Positions 1 to 11,404 are shown, counted from the first letter of the stretch. The stretch is 64,000 nucleotides of DNA from Cycas panzhihuaensis (GCA_023213395.1 CM041465.1:74283741-74347740), one strand, 5' to 3'. Program-made: numbers and translations. The notes: generated by a model from the sequence alone, not told the origin.

Positions 1-2569
1 TGGGAGGTAGCACCTATCGCATGGACGGAAGCGCCTTGTTGGCCAAGAGCTTCAAGAAGAAGAGCACGTTGCTCGTGGCGGCTTCTCAAGATGTCCATCA
101 AGGACATTCCATGACGGGTAGAGCTCGTCAACGATAGAAAGGGCTTACCCTTCCCGTGGGTTGGGTAAGGGCTCTCTAAAGTCGAATCGACACAGGCGAC
201 AGAATAGTCTTGGGAAGCGCAGGAACCTCCGGAGGAACGACTTAAGAGAATCAAGGTGAGATGTGGATGAAGAGGCACCACGCCTCTTTAGCGACTGGGG
301 ACCCAAGTTAAGGCATATAACAGAGTGGTCTCAAGCAATTGGACAACCTTCTTTCCCTTATAGCGGGACCACGAAGGTGATGGAGCACGGCGGTCAGGGG
401 AGCGCGAAGGGGAAGGTGACCTTCGCACACCCTTCCCTCTACCATGCGAAGGGCGAGGATCGGGAGATCTATCCCGATTCCGGTCGTTCCCTTGCTGGAC
501 ATCACGACGACGTTCCCCATATTTGGGGAACGGGTCTCTATGAACAGGCTGATTGAGGTTAGGTCTTGATGCTCGCCTAGGGGACGAATCGCGCGGCGGG
601 GCGTCGCGTGGGTGCTGTGCCCGGCAACGCGAATCGTCGTGGAAACACTCCCCGTGGATGGAACACCAACTCTTCTCAAGGGGAGGATCGGTCCTCCTTG
701 CTTGAGAAGACTGGGTGTTACCCCCTTTGGGGGGCATCGCACGAGAAGTTTGCTGAACAGGTCTATGGGAGGTAGGTGACGAAGGAGGTTGGAGTTTAAG
801 CTCCCTCATCGTTTGCTCAAATGAGCGAATAGCGGAGGTAAGAGGATCTAGGGTCCTCTCAGTCGGGTGAGAGGTGGGCCTAGCGGGCTGCGAAGGTTCG
901 GTTTCCTTCGCTGGGGGAGGCGCCTCACGACGTTGTGAGGGCTTGGGAGGTTTCTTGAGTCCAGCCTGGATCTCAATGGCCTCCAACGTCAAACACCTCG
1001 AAATCACGGAGTCACACGTGGTTGCCCCCATCTTGAGGACTTCCACATGCACTTCGAGGCGAAGTGCATTGACAAAAAGATCCCTCTTCAACTCCTCAGG
1101 CAATGTGGCCTTGGTGGAGTGAAGAAGATCATGAAAACGTCGCACAAAGTCACGATTCATCTCATCGTGACCTTATTTGAGCGACAGAAGCGCCTTCATT
1201 CCGCTTTCGAATGGACGGGCTACGTCAAAGTAGTTGACGAACTCGTCCACTAGCTGCTGGAATGAGGAAATCAAATGGGCAGGAAGGCGGTAGAACCACT
1301 TGAGGGTGTCGCCCTGCAAGGACCGCGGGAAGAGCTTCATCAAGATATGGTCGTAGGCCCAATAGTCGATGCACGCCATGGAAAAGCGCACATGTTCGGT
1401 TGGGTCTTGCGACGAAGTCCCGCCAAATTTGGGGACTTCAGAGGATGAGGCGCAAGTTAGTCCTCAACGCCTCAGCAGACAAGGGCGCCGACCTATAGTC
1501 CACGAAGGACGTGTCCTTGCTCGGGCTAAGGATCGACAACCGCCAAAGGGATGGATGGGGTGGCATACCCATCCCTCCTCGAAAGAGGCCCTTGTTGGAA
1601 AGGGGCCGCGGTAGCAACTCACGAAAAGGAGGCGCGCTCCCTTGTCTTGGCCGACGTAGTGCCAGGAGTCGCTACCGGACGCCGAACAGAGGGTGAGGGA
1701 CCGGGTTTTGCCCATATGGGCCACCCGTAGGTGGCGCGACCCCATATGGGTGCAACGGGTCCACTCCATGTAAACAGGAGATGGTTTCCCTTGCCCCAAG
1801 GTTGTGACGCAGCCCGGGGCACGTAAAGAGAAGGACCACCAACCGGGTTCTGGACGCATGTAGGAGTGGGTCCTACATGACTAGCGGCGGCGGCACTGGC
1901 AGGGCCTCGGGGCCTACTAGGGAACGCGTGTGCCACGTTAGGAGGTGGCACGTGCGTTTGGTTTGAGCAAGGCATACTAACCCCGAGTTGGGGAACGGAC
2001 ACGCCGCGAGCGGGTCCCGAAGGAGTGGGACCACGACTAGATAGGCGCAACACTTGCCTTAGGAGCGGGTAGACACGGCATAGACGTGTGCGTGGCGAAG
2101 CATCAATCGTCGAGATGACGTGGGCATGGATGAGGAAGACGCCACGTTGCGTAGCATTTCGTAAACCATCTAGGAGGTGGTTGGCGAATCGCCGAAAGTA
2201 CTGGCCGAGCACCTCGACCGCGTCGGAGGGGTATCCTCATAGCCATACGAGGTCGAAGGGACTTCGAAAGTAGGGGATCCCTCAGGGCGCTCCTCGTAAG
2301 GCTTGCCAGTGGGGTGGCGGGTCTCACGAGTGGCCAGATCTTCCGCTGCATGAGCGGAAGGCTCAAAGTCTTGAGGTGGAAATGGTCATCCGGGTAATAG
2401 ATGGAATCCTCGCCTCACGGTGGATTCCGGACCGGATGAAGGGAACTCTTGAGTTCACGAAGTCATGGCATGGTAGGCCCAATCGGACGGTAACCTTCCA
2501 TTCGAATCGGGGTTCGACGATGGAATGAAACGACGATTGGTCTTCTAACAATGGCGGCAAACCCCGCAA
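1..2569 (-). pseudogene. Ty3/gypsy gag, copy A (partial, cut by window edge)
   Basis: Structural polyprotein of a Tat/Ogre-like retrotransposon. The N-terminus near 2,569 carries a PPLLED motif shared with copy B. A proline/serine-rich stretch follows to about 1,620. The retrotransposon gag core lies at 1,391-960; its two open stretches (1,391-1,173 and 1,160-288) are in one frame and are parted by a single stop near 1,170. A zinc-knuckle-like Cys/His cluster (WCSIHGECFHDDSRC) sits near 640-670, followed by an Arg/Ser/Pro-rich tail. Frameshifts occur near 1,860-1,620. Positions 1-2,755 are collinear with 14,110-16,850 (copy B) but far richer in CpG. Family and function are inferred from gag core similarity and from the pol genes downstream of copy B. 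Confidence 0.8.
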
Positions 2570-2739
2570 GCCGCGAGAAACGTCGCAACGCCCGCGGCGT
2601 TGTTAGAAAAGCGAAAAGGAAAGAAAGGAAAGATCGCAAACACGTTGGGGTTGCCCAACTCAAAACACGTAATGCGAAACTACCTAAAGGCAAGAGCACC
2701 AACACGAAGGGGAAGCGGATCTAGCTCCCTTCTTGGCGG

Positions 2740-2755
2740 TCCCGGATGGTCGCCG
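2740..2755 (-). other. primer-binding site of gypsy copy A
   Basis: Read on the minus strand, a stretch resembling TGGCGACC...GGGA lies directly after the LTR end and about 150 bases before gag, where reverse transcription would be primed by a tRNA 3' end. Copy B has the matching site at 16,831-16,849. The first triplet here is CGG rather than TGG, so the site has decayed. The tRNA species is not assigned. Confidence 0.5.
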
Positions 2756-5400
2756 TGATACGCTCTCCACGGCAATGATCCAACGCCAGCGGAAGGGCAT
2801 AGAAACAATATGCTAAGCAGGCTAACTAGCGAGGATCATACCGGCGACGCCCGTCTTGTGGGAGGCCGGATGCACGGATCGCAAGGTGCCTGGTTGCTTC
2901 CAGGTAGCCGTGCAAGACGAGGCCTTCCTACCCTTCGGATGGCCGGGAAGGGGAAAAGAACCTCGCACGTCGCGGCTTCTCAAGGCAATGAGAAGGCGAT
3001 GAGGGGGGCAATCAACCAAACGTGTCACGGAGTAAGGGGTAAGTGTGGCTAAGGGGTATAGGTAAATGGGACCTCCACTACTATGTCATGCAATGTAATA
3101 AAGAAGTACAAGAAAGCAAATGTAAAGTAAACGATTTGTGATCTTCTTTCTTTCCCCTATGTTCCTTTACGGATCAAAGTAAATGCAACGTAAAAACACA
3201 AAGTAAACACGAAAGACACGCGGGAAATACCTGGACACGGAGTTCGAGCAGAAATACGGGTTTCCCTCCTCGGTCGCGCTCCTTCCCTCCATCTCGTGAC
3301 ACTCGACCGGCAACGGGTTGACCTCGCGCACCCCTCCCTCTCAAGCGATCCTGCACACAACCAGAGAGAACACCCTCCTCTCGGGAGAGAGGCTACCAAA
3401 ACCGACGAGATATATGTATATGTATACCGAAATGAAATCAACTAGGCTAGCCAGACGTAGTTAAGCACCAACATATGACGAAAATGAAACAAGGCCACGC
3501 GATAAATATGCGTCAGACACCATAAACGCACCAAATGGGATTGAGTGTAGCCTCGAATGGCTAACTCACCCACGAGAGGTCTCCACAGGTATAGGGAAAA
3601 CAAAGGCTAGCATGCAACAAGATGAGTCATGTAGTAACAAATTTCCTACACCAAGAGGGAAACTCAACCCAACTCTCCAAGGCTTTCCTAGCTGCTTCCT
3701 AAGAAGGCGCGGTGCAAAGGGAGAGAGGATAAGGGACTAACCCTTGGGGATAAGGATGGCAATGGGGGACGAACCCCGCCTATCTCCCTCAAATCCTCGT
3801 GAAAACCCTTTATGCCGGCTAGCTTAGGAAATGGTGGAAGAAGAAGCTAAGAGGAAGAGGATGGGTTTCAAGGGAATACAAGAAAATGTGCCTAACCTAG
3901 GGCAAAGACTCTAGTAAGCCACAACTACTAAGATTACTTGCATCAAACGCCAAGAGAAACTCAAAGGAAGTGCATGCAAAAGGGAGGAAAGAATTTGCAA
4001 GCAAAACAATGAAGAAAACAAGCAAAAAGCACCAACAAGAGACAATAAATACCTTGAATAGTGAAGAATAAGTGCATGTAGGTGCTTGGCCACTTGGAGG
4101 AGCAGCCCAAGCAATGTCTAAGAGGTGGTGTTGAATGTCCTTTACAAGAGAGTAGAAGAGTAGAGCTTCATGCAAGTTGAGAGCTTGAAGGTGGGTCTTT
4201 GAAGTGGTCTTTTGGTGAAGAAAACCTCTTGAAGCTTTAGGTATTTGTGGAGAGGAGTGGTGCTTGCAATGGAGTCTGTAGGGGGCAAAGAATGGCCCCG
4301 CAACTCCACCGGTAATGGCCCACTTCACCTGGCCCCACCGTCAGAAGAAGTTCTCTTGTTCATCGCTTTCCTTGCCTTGTCTCTTTGTGGAGAAGTTGCT
4401 CTAGAAAACTTGAAAAATGAAGTGAAGAATCCCCAATAATGAAGCAAATGAGTCAAAAAAAAGCTTTTATGCCTTGGGCATAACAAGTGAACGTTAGCCC
4501 CTCGCCCAACCGTTCGAGCCACGCCAGCCCGAAAAACGAGGCCATCGTCGCGGGTTTCTTTTTTTAATTTTGTCAGTATCACGCAAGAACTGGCATCGCT
4601 AAGTTTACCGCAGACGACCGGGTACCGGCCGCAAACTTTATGCATCGCTTAGTTTATCGCGCATCACCAAACTCAAAAAGAAGAAAACGCAACATGAAAG
4701 TCATAAAAATCGCTTTTAGGGTAAGAACAGGGCTAAGCTCGAAATACATCAATCGGGGAAGGCTCAGCAAAGGGCAAGTACTCAAAATGGTGCAAAGAGC
4801 CCTAACTAAGGGTTTAAACCGGGCTTAGGAAGGACTTGCAACATAAGCGACATGTCAGAACAAGAGCAAACAGTCGCGTAAATAATCCCGGGGAACTGTG
4901 GAGACATCATGAGTGGTCAGACGCCATACGGTGTCGATTCACGAGGAATGCCCCACCGTGAGTTGTCATAGGCTAAGAGGTGCCGTTAGGCACATGCATT
5001 ATGAACAGGCAATCAAACGCATGCATGTAGGCAGGCACATGTCAATCAAACTATTCTAAATTCCCTTAGCAAACATCAGTAAGAAAAGTAAGAACATATA
5101 CCTGCACAAACCTATGTCGATGCGTCCCGAGTCCATTCCCAGTAGCTGGGAAACAAAACCAAATGGATGCAAGGTGGTCATACAAAATGAAGCAGTTAAT
5201 CATGCAATGAGGCGATACTTCTGTCAACCTTTCCAAAGAAACAATAAAAGTGAAAAAGAAGAAGCATACCTATGCTTACCTAAGTCAACCTATCTGTATC
5301 TATTCCCAGTAGGCGGGAAACACTACCCCCTTAGTAGTAAAGCCCCGCTGCTCAGAAGCATGGTGCAATGACGAATGCTGGCAATAAAATTGTCAGTAGC
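2756..5400 (-). repeat. Long LTR of gypsy copy A
   Basis: Non-coding, starts with TG at 2,756 next to the primer-binding site. It shares scattered blocks with the insert at 22,931-26,035 (for example 5,260-5,320 with 25,898-25,960, and 4,896-4,960 with 25,700-25,760) and with the cut LTR at 16,851-17,835. It contains a TTCCCAG-tag-CTGGGAA palindrome at 5,136-5,152, echoed at 5,303-5,319. The outer end (5,400) is uncertain by a few hundred bases because no clear polypurine tract was found. No open frame inside looks coding. Confidence 0.6.
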
Positions 5401-5699
5401 ATATGTGTATGTATATATATAAATCATGATAATGACAAGAGTCAAGGGTGCCAATAGGTGTCATGGTGGAATATGTGGATATGAGGACAGGGATGGAGAC
5501 AACATAGGGGCTGCCTATGTGCCACCCGAGAATCGACTGGAAGCTAAGGAAGATGAGGGGGCTGCTCCCATCATAAAGGTGCAAGAAAAGTGCATGATGA
5601 TGTTATGTGAATGAGCAAACCTGGTAGTCACCATAGTTTAACCTCATTAGTGTCTAGCTTTTAGAGGTGCAAATGGATCGTAAGGTGAGATGCAAGATG
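5401..5699. other. Junction between LTR and RNase H module, no gene seen
   Basis: Contains a short alternating TA/TG tract near 5,401-5,422 and no recognisable coding signal. The end of the LTR and any polypurine tract should lie here but could not be placed. Confidence 0.4.
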
Positions 5700-6150
5700 A
5701 CCTGAGACTCAGGAGACAGGGCAACTAGTCAAGTCTCAAAGGTGGTTAGTAAGAAGAGGAAGTTGGCTCTCAAGGATGAGGCAAACGAGGATGTCTGCCT
5801 CAGCATTGAGGGCCCGAGGGATGTGTCAGATGTCGATAGACTAGAAACAAGCTAGCAGAGACCTTACAGTTGAAGCGAGGGCTCTCAAGTGAGGGCATCG
5901 CACCTGGTAAACCTAGGTGAGATGGGACACCACCACTTGGGAGTCACAAAGAAGAACAGTAGATCTGTGATGGAAACATAGTGCATTAGTGAGGGCTTCG
6001 ATAACGACCGTGTACTTGGCTTCGTTATTGGTGGCCTCGGGGAGGAAGATTCCAAAATACAGAAAATCATGTTCAAAAGGGCCACGGAGAATCCATGCAG
6101 TGGCTAAAGGTCCAGGATTACCGCGGCTTCCGCCGTTGGTAAAGATGAAG
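5700..6150 (-). pseudogene. Additional RNase H domain downstream of integrase
   Basis: RNase H1-like domain that would cut RNA in RNA/DNA hybrids. Motifs in order: TNGGSRGNPGP (6,140-6,108), ATNNEAKY (about 6,030), LLCDSQVVVSHL (about 5,950-5,915), then after two stops HIPRALNAEAD (about 5,820-5,792). These match the four-acidic-residue RNase H scaffold. The first Asp is Asn here; the Glu and the other two Asp positions are kept. Stops occur after SHL and just before HIPR. In Tat-type elements an extra RNase H normally lies between the RT-linked RNase H and integrase. Here that place (11,220-11,400) lacks it, and the domain sits about 3.8 kb beyond the integrase end. Confidence 0.75.
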
Positions 6151-6699
6151 AGAGTAATGGACGAGAAAAGTAAAATGTCTTGGTATAGAAAATGTATAAT
6201 AATGTAGGAATCGAGGCAAAAAAGGCTCGTATGGTAAGTAATAAATGGTTGTGAAGTGTAGGAGGACCTAGCGATGAGGCTACCCAAGGACAAGTGCAGG
6301 CTATTCGACCATGGGCTAAGAGTAGGCAGCAAAAGGGCACCCTGGGGTACCAAAGGCTACTTAAGAAAGCAAAGAATGACCCTGAACTGAGGCAGCATTC
6401 CCTTTGGGGACCCTAGGGGTAGGAACAGGCTGCAAAAATGAGTCCAGGATGGCGAGATGAGCCAAACGAGTATAAACTCAGGCATGCACGGGAACAACAC
6501 GTAAAACGAGATAAAGGGGCCCTACAGAAGATGCGTCAGTAAGGCGCCATAAATGCATCTGAAGGAATGAGTAAAAATGAAGGCTATGGAAACACAACAA
6601 GAAATAGGGCTACAAGGAAAAGATGATTGGGGATGAGAAACAATCTCAACTACTGCCACAGAAGTGGGAATGGAGAAGGTGCCCGTTGAGACCCCCGCC
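6151..6699. other. Spacer between RNase H module and antisense PMD gene
   Basis: The minus-strand frame of the RNase H stays open upstream to 6,353 but the translation there is not recognisable. The rest, which would be the upstream region of the plus-strand PMD gene, shows no domain. Confidence 0.4.
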
Positions 6700-6708
6700 T
6701 ATATAAGG
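6700..6708 (+). promoter_or_regulatory. TATA box of the antisense PMD gene
   Basis: The sequence TATATAAGG sits in a C-rich context (CCCGCC just before), as in strong plant TATA promoters. About 180 bases downstream is a consensus splice donor, and the PMD reading frame follows the matching acceptor. Promoter activity is inferred. Confidence 0.55.
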
Positions 6709-6890
6709 AAAATCGATGAAAACGGGATTTATTTTCATGGGCTCTCGAACAAATCCAAAGCCCTTCCCTTATGCAGCGGAGCACCACCTGACCTCGAGGA
6801 CACACAGAGAGAGATATGACCATTAGATTGAAGCCATGAGATAGCTGTTGGGACCGTGAAGATGAGATGCCGAGCGCTCGACCAAATCTG

Positions 6891-7375
6891 GTGAGTGGAT
6901 CCTCGAAGCCTCAAGCTATTTTGTGGTTTAAAGTTTAATGGTTTTTATAGTTTTTGTTCATTTTTTTTGGCCCCATATAGGCGAAAAAGATCTCTAGGAG
7001 TCCAAATTGGACCAAAAGAGAGGTGGGACTGGGGCACTAGGCAGGCCTGGTGCTAGTGGGCCTGGCTGTGGCCCATGAGGAAAACGTTTTTAGGTTTTTT
7101 GGGTAGAAAACCTCCCCTTTTAGGGGGGTTGATGCTTGCATCGTGGAAAAGATTGTAGTGCCATGATCTTTACCGTAGGGCCCCAATCATTGTGGGACCC
7201 AGGCCAAACTCTGCGGTATTGCGAAGTTTAGAACAGTGCGAAGGCAGACTTGCTGAAAAGAGAAGATGAGGCCCTGAGGGTCCCCAAATCTCGACCAAGC
7301 GAGGCTGAGAGACAATCCAAAGGATAAGGGGTGAGGATACATCAGAGTTTTGACTTATTTCATGGCATTTTGTAG
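6891..7375 (+). other. Putative leader intron of the PMD gene
   Basis: Donor CTG|GTGAGT and acceptor TTTTGTAG| bound 485 bases with a T-rich 3' end. The PMD frame opens just downstream of the acceptor. The intron contains a GCGAAGTTTA-type motif (7,219-7,242) that resembles dyad motifs in the gypsy LTRs. Confidence 0.5.
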
Positions 7376-8556
7376 GTCGTGATTGCGGTGGATAACCATG
7401 AGAACATAGGTATGGCTATGCTCAATTTCTTGGAGATGATGTCGAGGGAGGATAGGCAGATACTGCTGAGATGTGGCCTACCGAAGGTTATAAGGACACT
7501 CTAGTACACATTAGATCAGCGGTTATTGGTAGACATAGTATCCCATTGGGACAGGCGGGGACATGTCTTCCACCTAGCCCAAGTAGAGGATGTATCAGTG
7601 ACACGAGGAGATGTTAGGAGGATACTGGGGGTACCGGCGACAGGGAGGTCGGTGACACTAGGAGCGCTGCCCAATAATGAGGCAGCACATAGGGAGGCTA
7701 CAACTTATTTCATAGGCTTAGATAGGTGGGAGAGGCAAGGGATTCCTCTCTAGAGTATGGTGATGTCGGGGGTTCCTCGGGTGAGGAAATTAATTACATT
7801 ATGCATTCTATTCTGGATCTCCCAGAAACAGAAGGGATATTCCAGGTGGTTGGATGGATGCAGTGCGCCAATGCAAGGCAGGAGAGTGGATGGACTGTGC
7901 TACCATCATAGCGGCAAACCTTGTCACATAGCTGGATGTTATTCGGGTAGCGAGGAGGGGTGGACTATCATATAGTACGTTACTACAGTGCTAGTTTTTT
8001 AACCACTTTGGAGTAGCGGCGCCGATAGGGGGACCACACCCTATTTTAGAGTGGGCCCTAATGGTACACAAGTGGCATACTAGGTTCACAGGGATCGAGG
8101 ACCAAGCTCATGTCCGTTGCTCTATGGAGGCCACATCACTAGACCTCCTCACCATGACAAACTACATAGCAGACCCATATAGAGCGGTGAGGTTGGATAG
8201 CAACGATGAGGCAGGTAGGGTAGGAATGCCCCCAGGAGATGACGAGGGTGGCGATGGAGGTGATGGGGCCAAGCCATCATGAGCTACAGGAGAGGCAGGT
8301 CTATTAGGGATTACAGGCAAAGAGGCAGGTCCATCAGGAGCTACAGAGGAGAGCAGGGGTCCAGTGACATGGGCGCGCAGGCTATGGATCGTCAGGAGAT
8401 CCGGAGAGGCAGCTGCACTAGTCGAAGAGAGGAGGGACACCCTAGTTGTTGAGGTGGTGGATGAGGAGGTACCTAAGGAGGAGGAGGTACCTGTAACTAG
8501 TGGAGTGCCCGAAGTAGAGGTAGTCACGCGAGTAGAGGAGCTGGCAGCCTCACCAG

Positions 8557-8668
8557 GTGAGACATAACCTTCACCTATCATCGTTTGATTGCCAGATGTA
8601 TATAGTATAGTTTGGTTTTGATTTGATATGCGTATGGACATGTACTGATACATGATATTGGATTGTAG
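8557..8668 (+). other. Putative coding intron of the PMD gene
   Basis: Donor CCAG|GTGAGA and acceptor GATTGTAG|GT bound 112 bases. Without splicing the frame stops 11 bases into the intron. Joining at these sites continues the same frame (phase 1) into the open stretch at 8,806-9,057, with three stops on the way. A TACTGAT branch-point-like motif lies 22-16 bases before the acceptor. Confidence 0.6.
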
Positions 8669-9267
8669 GTGTAGTAGATAACCAAAGGCTAGTGGAGGCA
8701 GTAGTTTGAGAGATATTCCCTTAGGCCTACATAGAGGGACAGCCTCCCATTTAGGCAGGCAATAAGCCCAGATCGGTAGGTGGCCACATAGCAGCATTCA
8801 CCCCATTGATAAGGGCGAGGGACATATGGGTAGCAGAGTTTGAGGAGCACGAGGCATGTGTGAGACAACTACAGGTAGAGCTGGACATGACTCGAACTCA
8901 CAGAGATGCGCTACAGAGTTGGGTACAGGTACTAGAGGCTCAAGGAGGAGCTAGAGAGGATATGGATGGTCGCATCTGGCTAGCGGTGATGAAGGAGCAT
9001 CTCAGAGGGATGGAAGAGAGGCTCTACAGCATAGAGATGGATCCAGATCGTATCTAGGCCCGATACGATCAACTAGTGGATGAGGTGATATCAAGATCAA
9101 CGCGAACATATACCCACACTGTGGCGACGACCCCGAGGAGGCCATGGGATGAGGAGAGTGAAGCAAAAGGCTCTCGGAGACTGAGGAGGAGTCTCAGAGG
9201 GATGTGGACCCTAGGAGAGGGATCACATCGACTAGGAGATGATGCCCTAGGGGTAGGGCTGCAGTAG

Positions 9268-9985
9268 AGTACCATATAGGAGTTTTGTATTAGCTAGGGG
9301 AAAGCATGAACCTCCAAGGAGTCACCATATGTAGTCACATGATTGTACCCTACCTGCAAGGACACCGGCTTCCCACATACGATGTACCATACCACTTGTA
9401 TGATATGACACATGATTATTTTGATGTATATATACAGGGTGATTGATACCCTAATTGATATATAATAATATATATGTAATACATGATGGATGATATGTAT
9501 GTTTCTATTACACATTTATGCATACGTATGAGGGTGCACAGATGCATGAGGATATGTATGTTTGTATTTTGAGCTAATTATGGTATGGGTTTTATGCCAT
9601 GATATTTTTTTAAGCTGTGTGCATTTCCTTTCATGCAGGGCCATATTCCTAATAGGAGCACATACGATCACCATGAGTAGAGGTGATAGATATATGTGGG
9701 GCTAGGAAACAAGGTAACACACATGTCCATATAGGAGCATAGCAGGATATGCAAAGGAAATGCCAAATAGAAGAGTGACGAGACTCCAACAAGTCATCCT
9801 AACTAGGGGATGCCTAAATAAGAAGACAAGGTTCCCAAGAGAAAGGGAATAAATGTTTCACGAGAGGAACCAAAAGAATGAGAGAGAACCACCCTAAGCT
9901 ACCATACCTCCTATGATCAGGAGGAATGGGGACAACTTAGGATGGTAGTTTAGGCTCATTTCGTAGCATAGATGAGGTGACAAAG
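9268..9985. other. AT-rich spacer between PMD gene and integrase
   Basis: Holds the 3' flank of the PMD gene, including short TA-rich runs near 9,425-9,480. No domain or repeat boundary was recognised. Confidence 0.4.
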
Positions 9986-11260
9986 TCATGTATAAAATTT
10001 CTTGAGGAATTTCCTGTTAACAACTTTCTCAAATTCAAGGCCCTCTAGGGTAGCGATCCTATAGGCGCCATTATCATGACTCTCGAGAACGACAAAGGGA
10101 CTAATCCATTTGGGTCTAAATTTAGTCAAGAGGTTGTGGAGATATTCCAACTTGAGAACATAGTCCCTAGGATATAAAGGACGAGAATGAAGGTGTTTAT
10201 CATAGGTCCATTGCGAGTGAGCCTTAGATGCGACGTTAGCCTGGTAGGCGGCTAAACGTCTCTTATCCAAGGCTTCGAGGTCTAAGAGGCAAGCCTAATG
10301 GATCGACTCCTCATCGATGAGATCTTGAAGGGAAACTCGTAGAGAGGGAATCTCTACTTCTAATGGGAGTACCACCTCGATCCTGTAAACTAGGGAGAAT
10401 GGGGTCATTCCCGTAGCGGCACGGATAGAGGTACAGTAGGCCCATAGGATGGAAGGGAGCTAAAGGTACCAATCTCTTTGAGATTAAGCAACAATTTTAT
10501 TTAAGATGTTAATAAGGGTTTTATTGAATGACTTAACTTGACCATTTGCCTGGGGGTAATAAGGGGAGGAAGTTTTGTGAGAGATTTTAAATTTTTCACA
10601 AAGTTCATCCATCTTCTTATTACAAAAAGGGGTTCTGTTATCTATGATCAAGATGTTGGGAATCCCAAAGCGGTAAATGATATGCTAGTAGACGAAAGTA
10701 GCTATCATCTTGCTAGGGGTAGTAATCAGAGGGATAGCTTCTACCCATTTAGTAAAGTACTTTGTGGTAGTCAAGATGAACTTGTGCTGCGATAAAGAGG
10801 GCAGTGATATGGCCCCGATGAGGTCTAGACCCCATTGAGCAAAGGGCCATGGAGATATGATAGGATGAAGAGCCTCAGAAGGCACGTGGGAGATGTTGGT
10901 GTGCTCTTAGCATCACCGACATCTCAAAGCATAGGCATGGGCATCCTTAAAGAGGGACGACCAATAGTAGCCCATATGGAGGATCCTCTGGGCCATGGAT
11001 TGGCCCTCAAAGTGGCCCCCACAAATGCCATGGTGGCATTCATAGAGTATCTAGTCTGCTTCATCGGTGGTGACACAACGGAGGAGAATCCCATCAAAAG
11101 ACCTCTTGTACAACACTTCGTCCATGAGGAAGTATTACCTAACAAAGGTTTGAATGCGAGATCTAACCTTATTATTGGCTTCAGGGTGGTACTGCTACTA
11201 TGTGAGGTATCACGCGATGTCACCATACCACTTATTATCAACAAGTGGATGGGAAGGAGT
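9986..11260 (-). pseudogene. Ty3/gypsy integrase, copy B
   Basis: Inserts cDNA into the host genome. The N-terminal zinc-binding HHCC region lies about 11,220-10,930, ending in GYYWSSLFKDAHAYALRC. The catalytic core starts at PFAQWGLDLIGA (10,845-10,810, first Asp kept), continues with IIDN (second Asp kept), and reaches GQVKSFNKT (10,540-10,515) where the third catalytic residue, Glu in the family, is Lys. The C-terminal segment 10,270-9,986 (95 codons open) has the usual KFRPKWISPFVV and NGAYRI motifs and no chromodomain. Stops break the centre. It follows RNase H with no extra RNase H domain between. Confidence 0.85.
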
Positions 11261-11404
11261 TCCCTGAATAGCCAGGATAGACTTATCAGGAAGAGAATCG
11301 TTAATAGGGCCAACGAGCGAGTTAGGAACGGGGGTGTCTACGAGTTGTTCAACCACTACCATCCCTTTCTTCAATTTATGGTTGATAATATGGAGATTGA
11401 ACTC

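Larger units (their letters stand above)
6700..9267 (+). pseudogene. Plant mobile domain (PMD) gene, spliced, antisense to the gypsy element
   Basis: From the ATG at 7,412 the frame reads through the hallmark PMD pattern: an RCGLP segment, then LVDIVSHW, GHVFHLAQVEDVSVT, and DVRRILGVPATGRSVT (about 7,470-7,665). The PMD family occurs in plant MAIN/MAIL proteins and in genes carried by transposable elements. The frame has a stop at 7,502-7,504 and frameshifts near 7,750 and 7,900-8,060. From 8,061 to 8,556 it is again open (one stop at 8,280), then joins in frame across a 112-base intron to a Glu/Arg-rich, coiled-coil-like C-terminus ending near 9,267. A leader intron lies at 6,891-7,375. The product would be roughly 600 residues. 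It lies opposite in strand to gag-pol, between integrase and the extra RNase H. Its role is unknown. Confidence 0.7.

Noticed and set aside
263-556. 97-codon plus-strand open frame
   Set aside because: Antisense to gag copy A in CpG-rich sequence, where stops are rare by composition.
8162-8797. 211-codon minus-strand open frame, Ser/Thr-rich
   Set aside because: It runs across the PMD gene's intron and exon on the other strand; low-complexity translation mirrors Glu/Val/Gly-rich coding on the plus strand.
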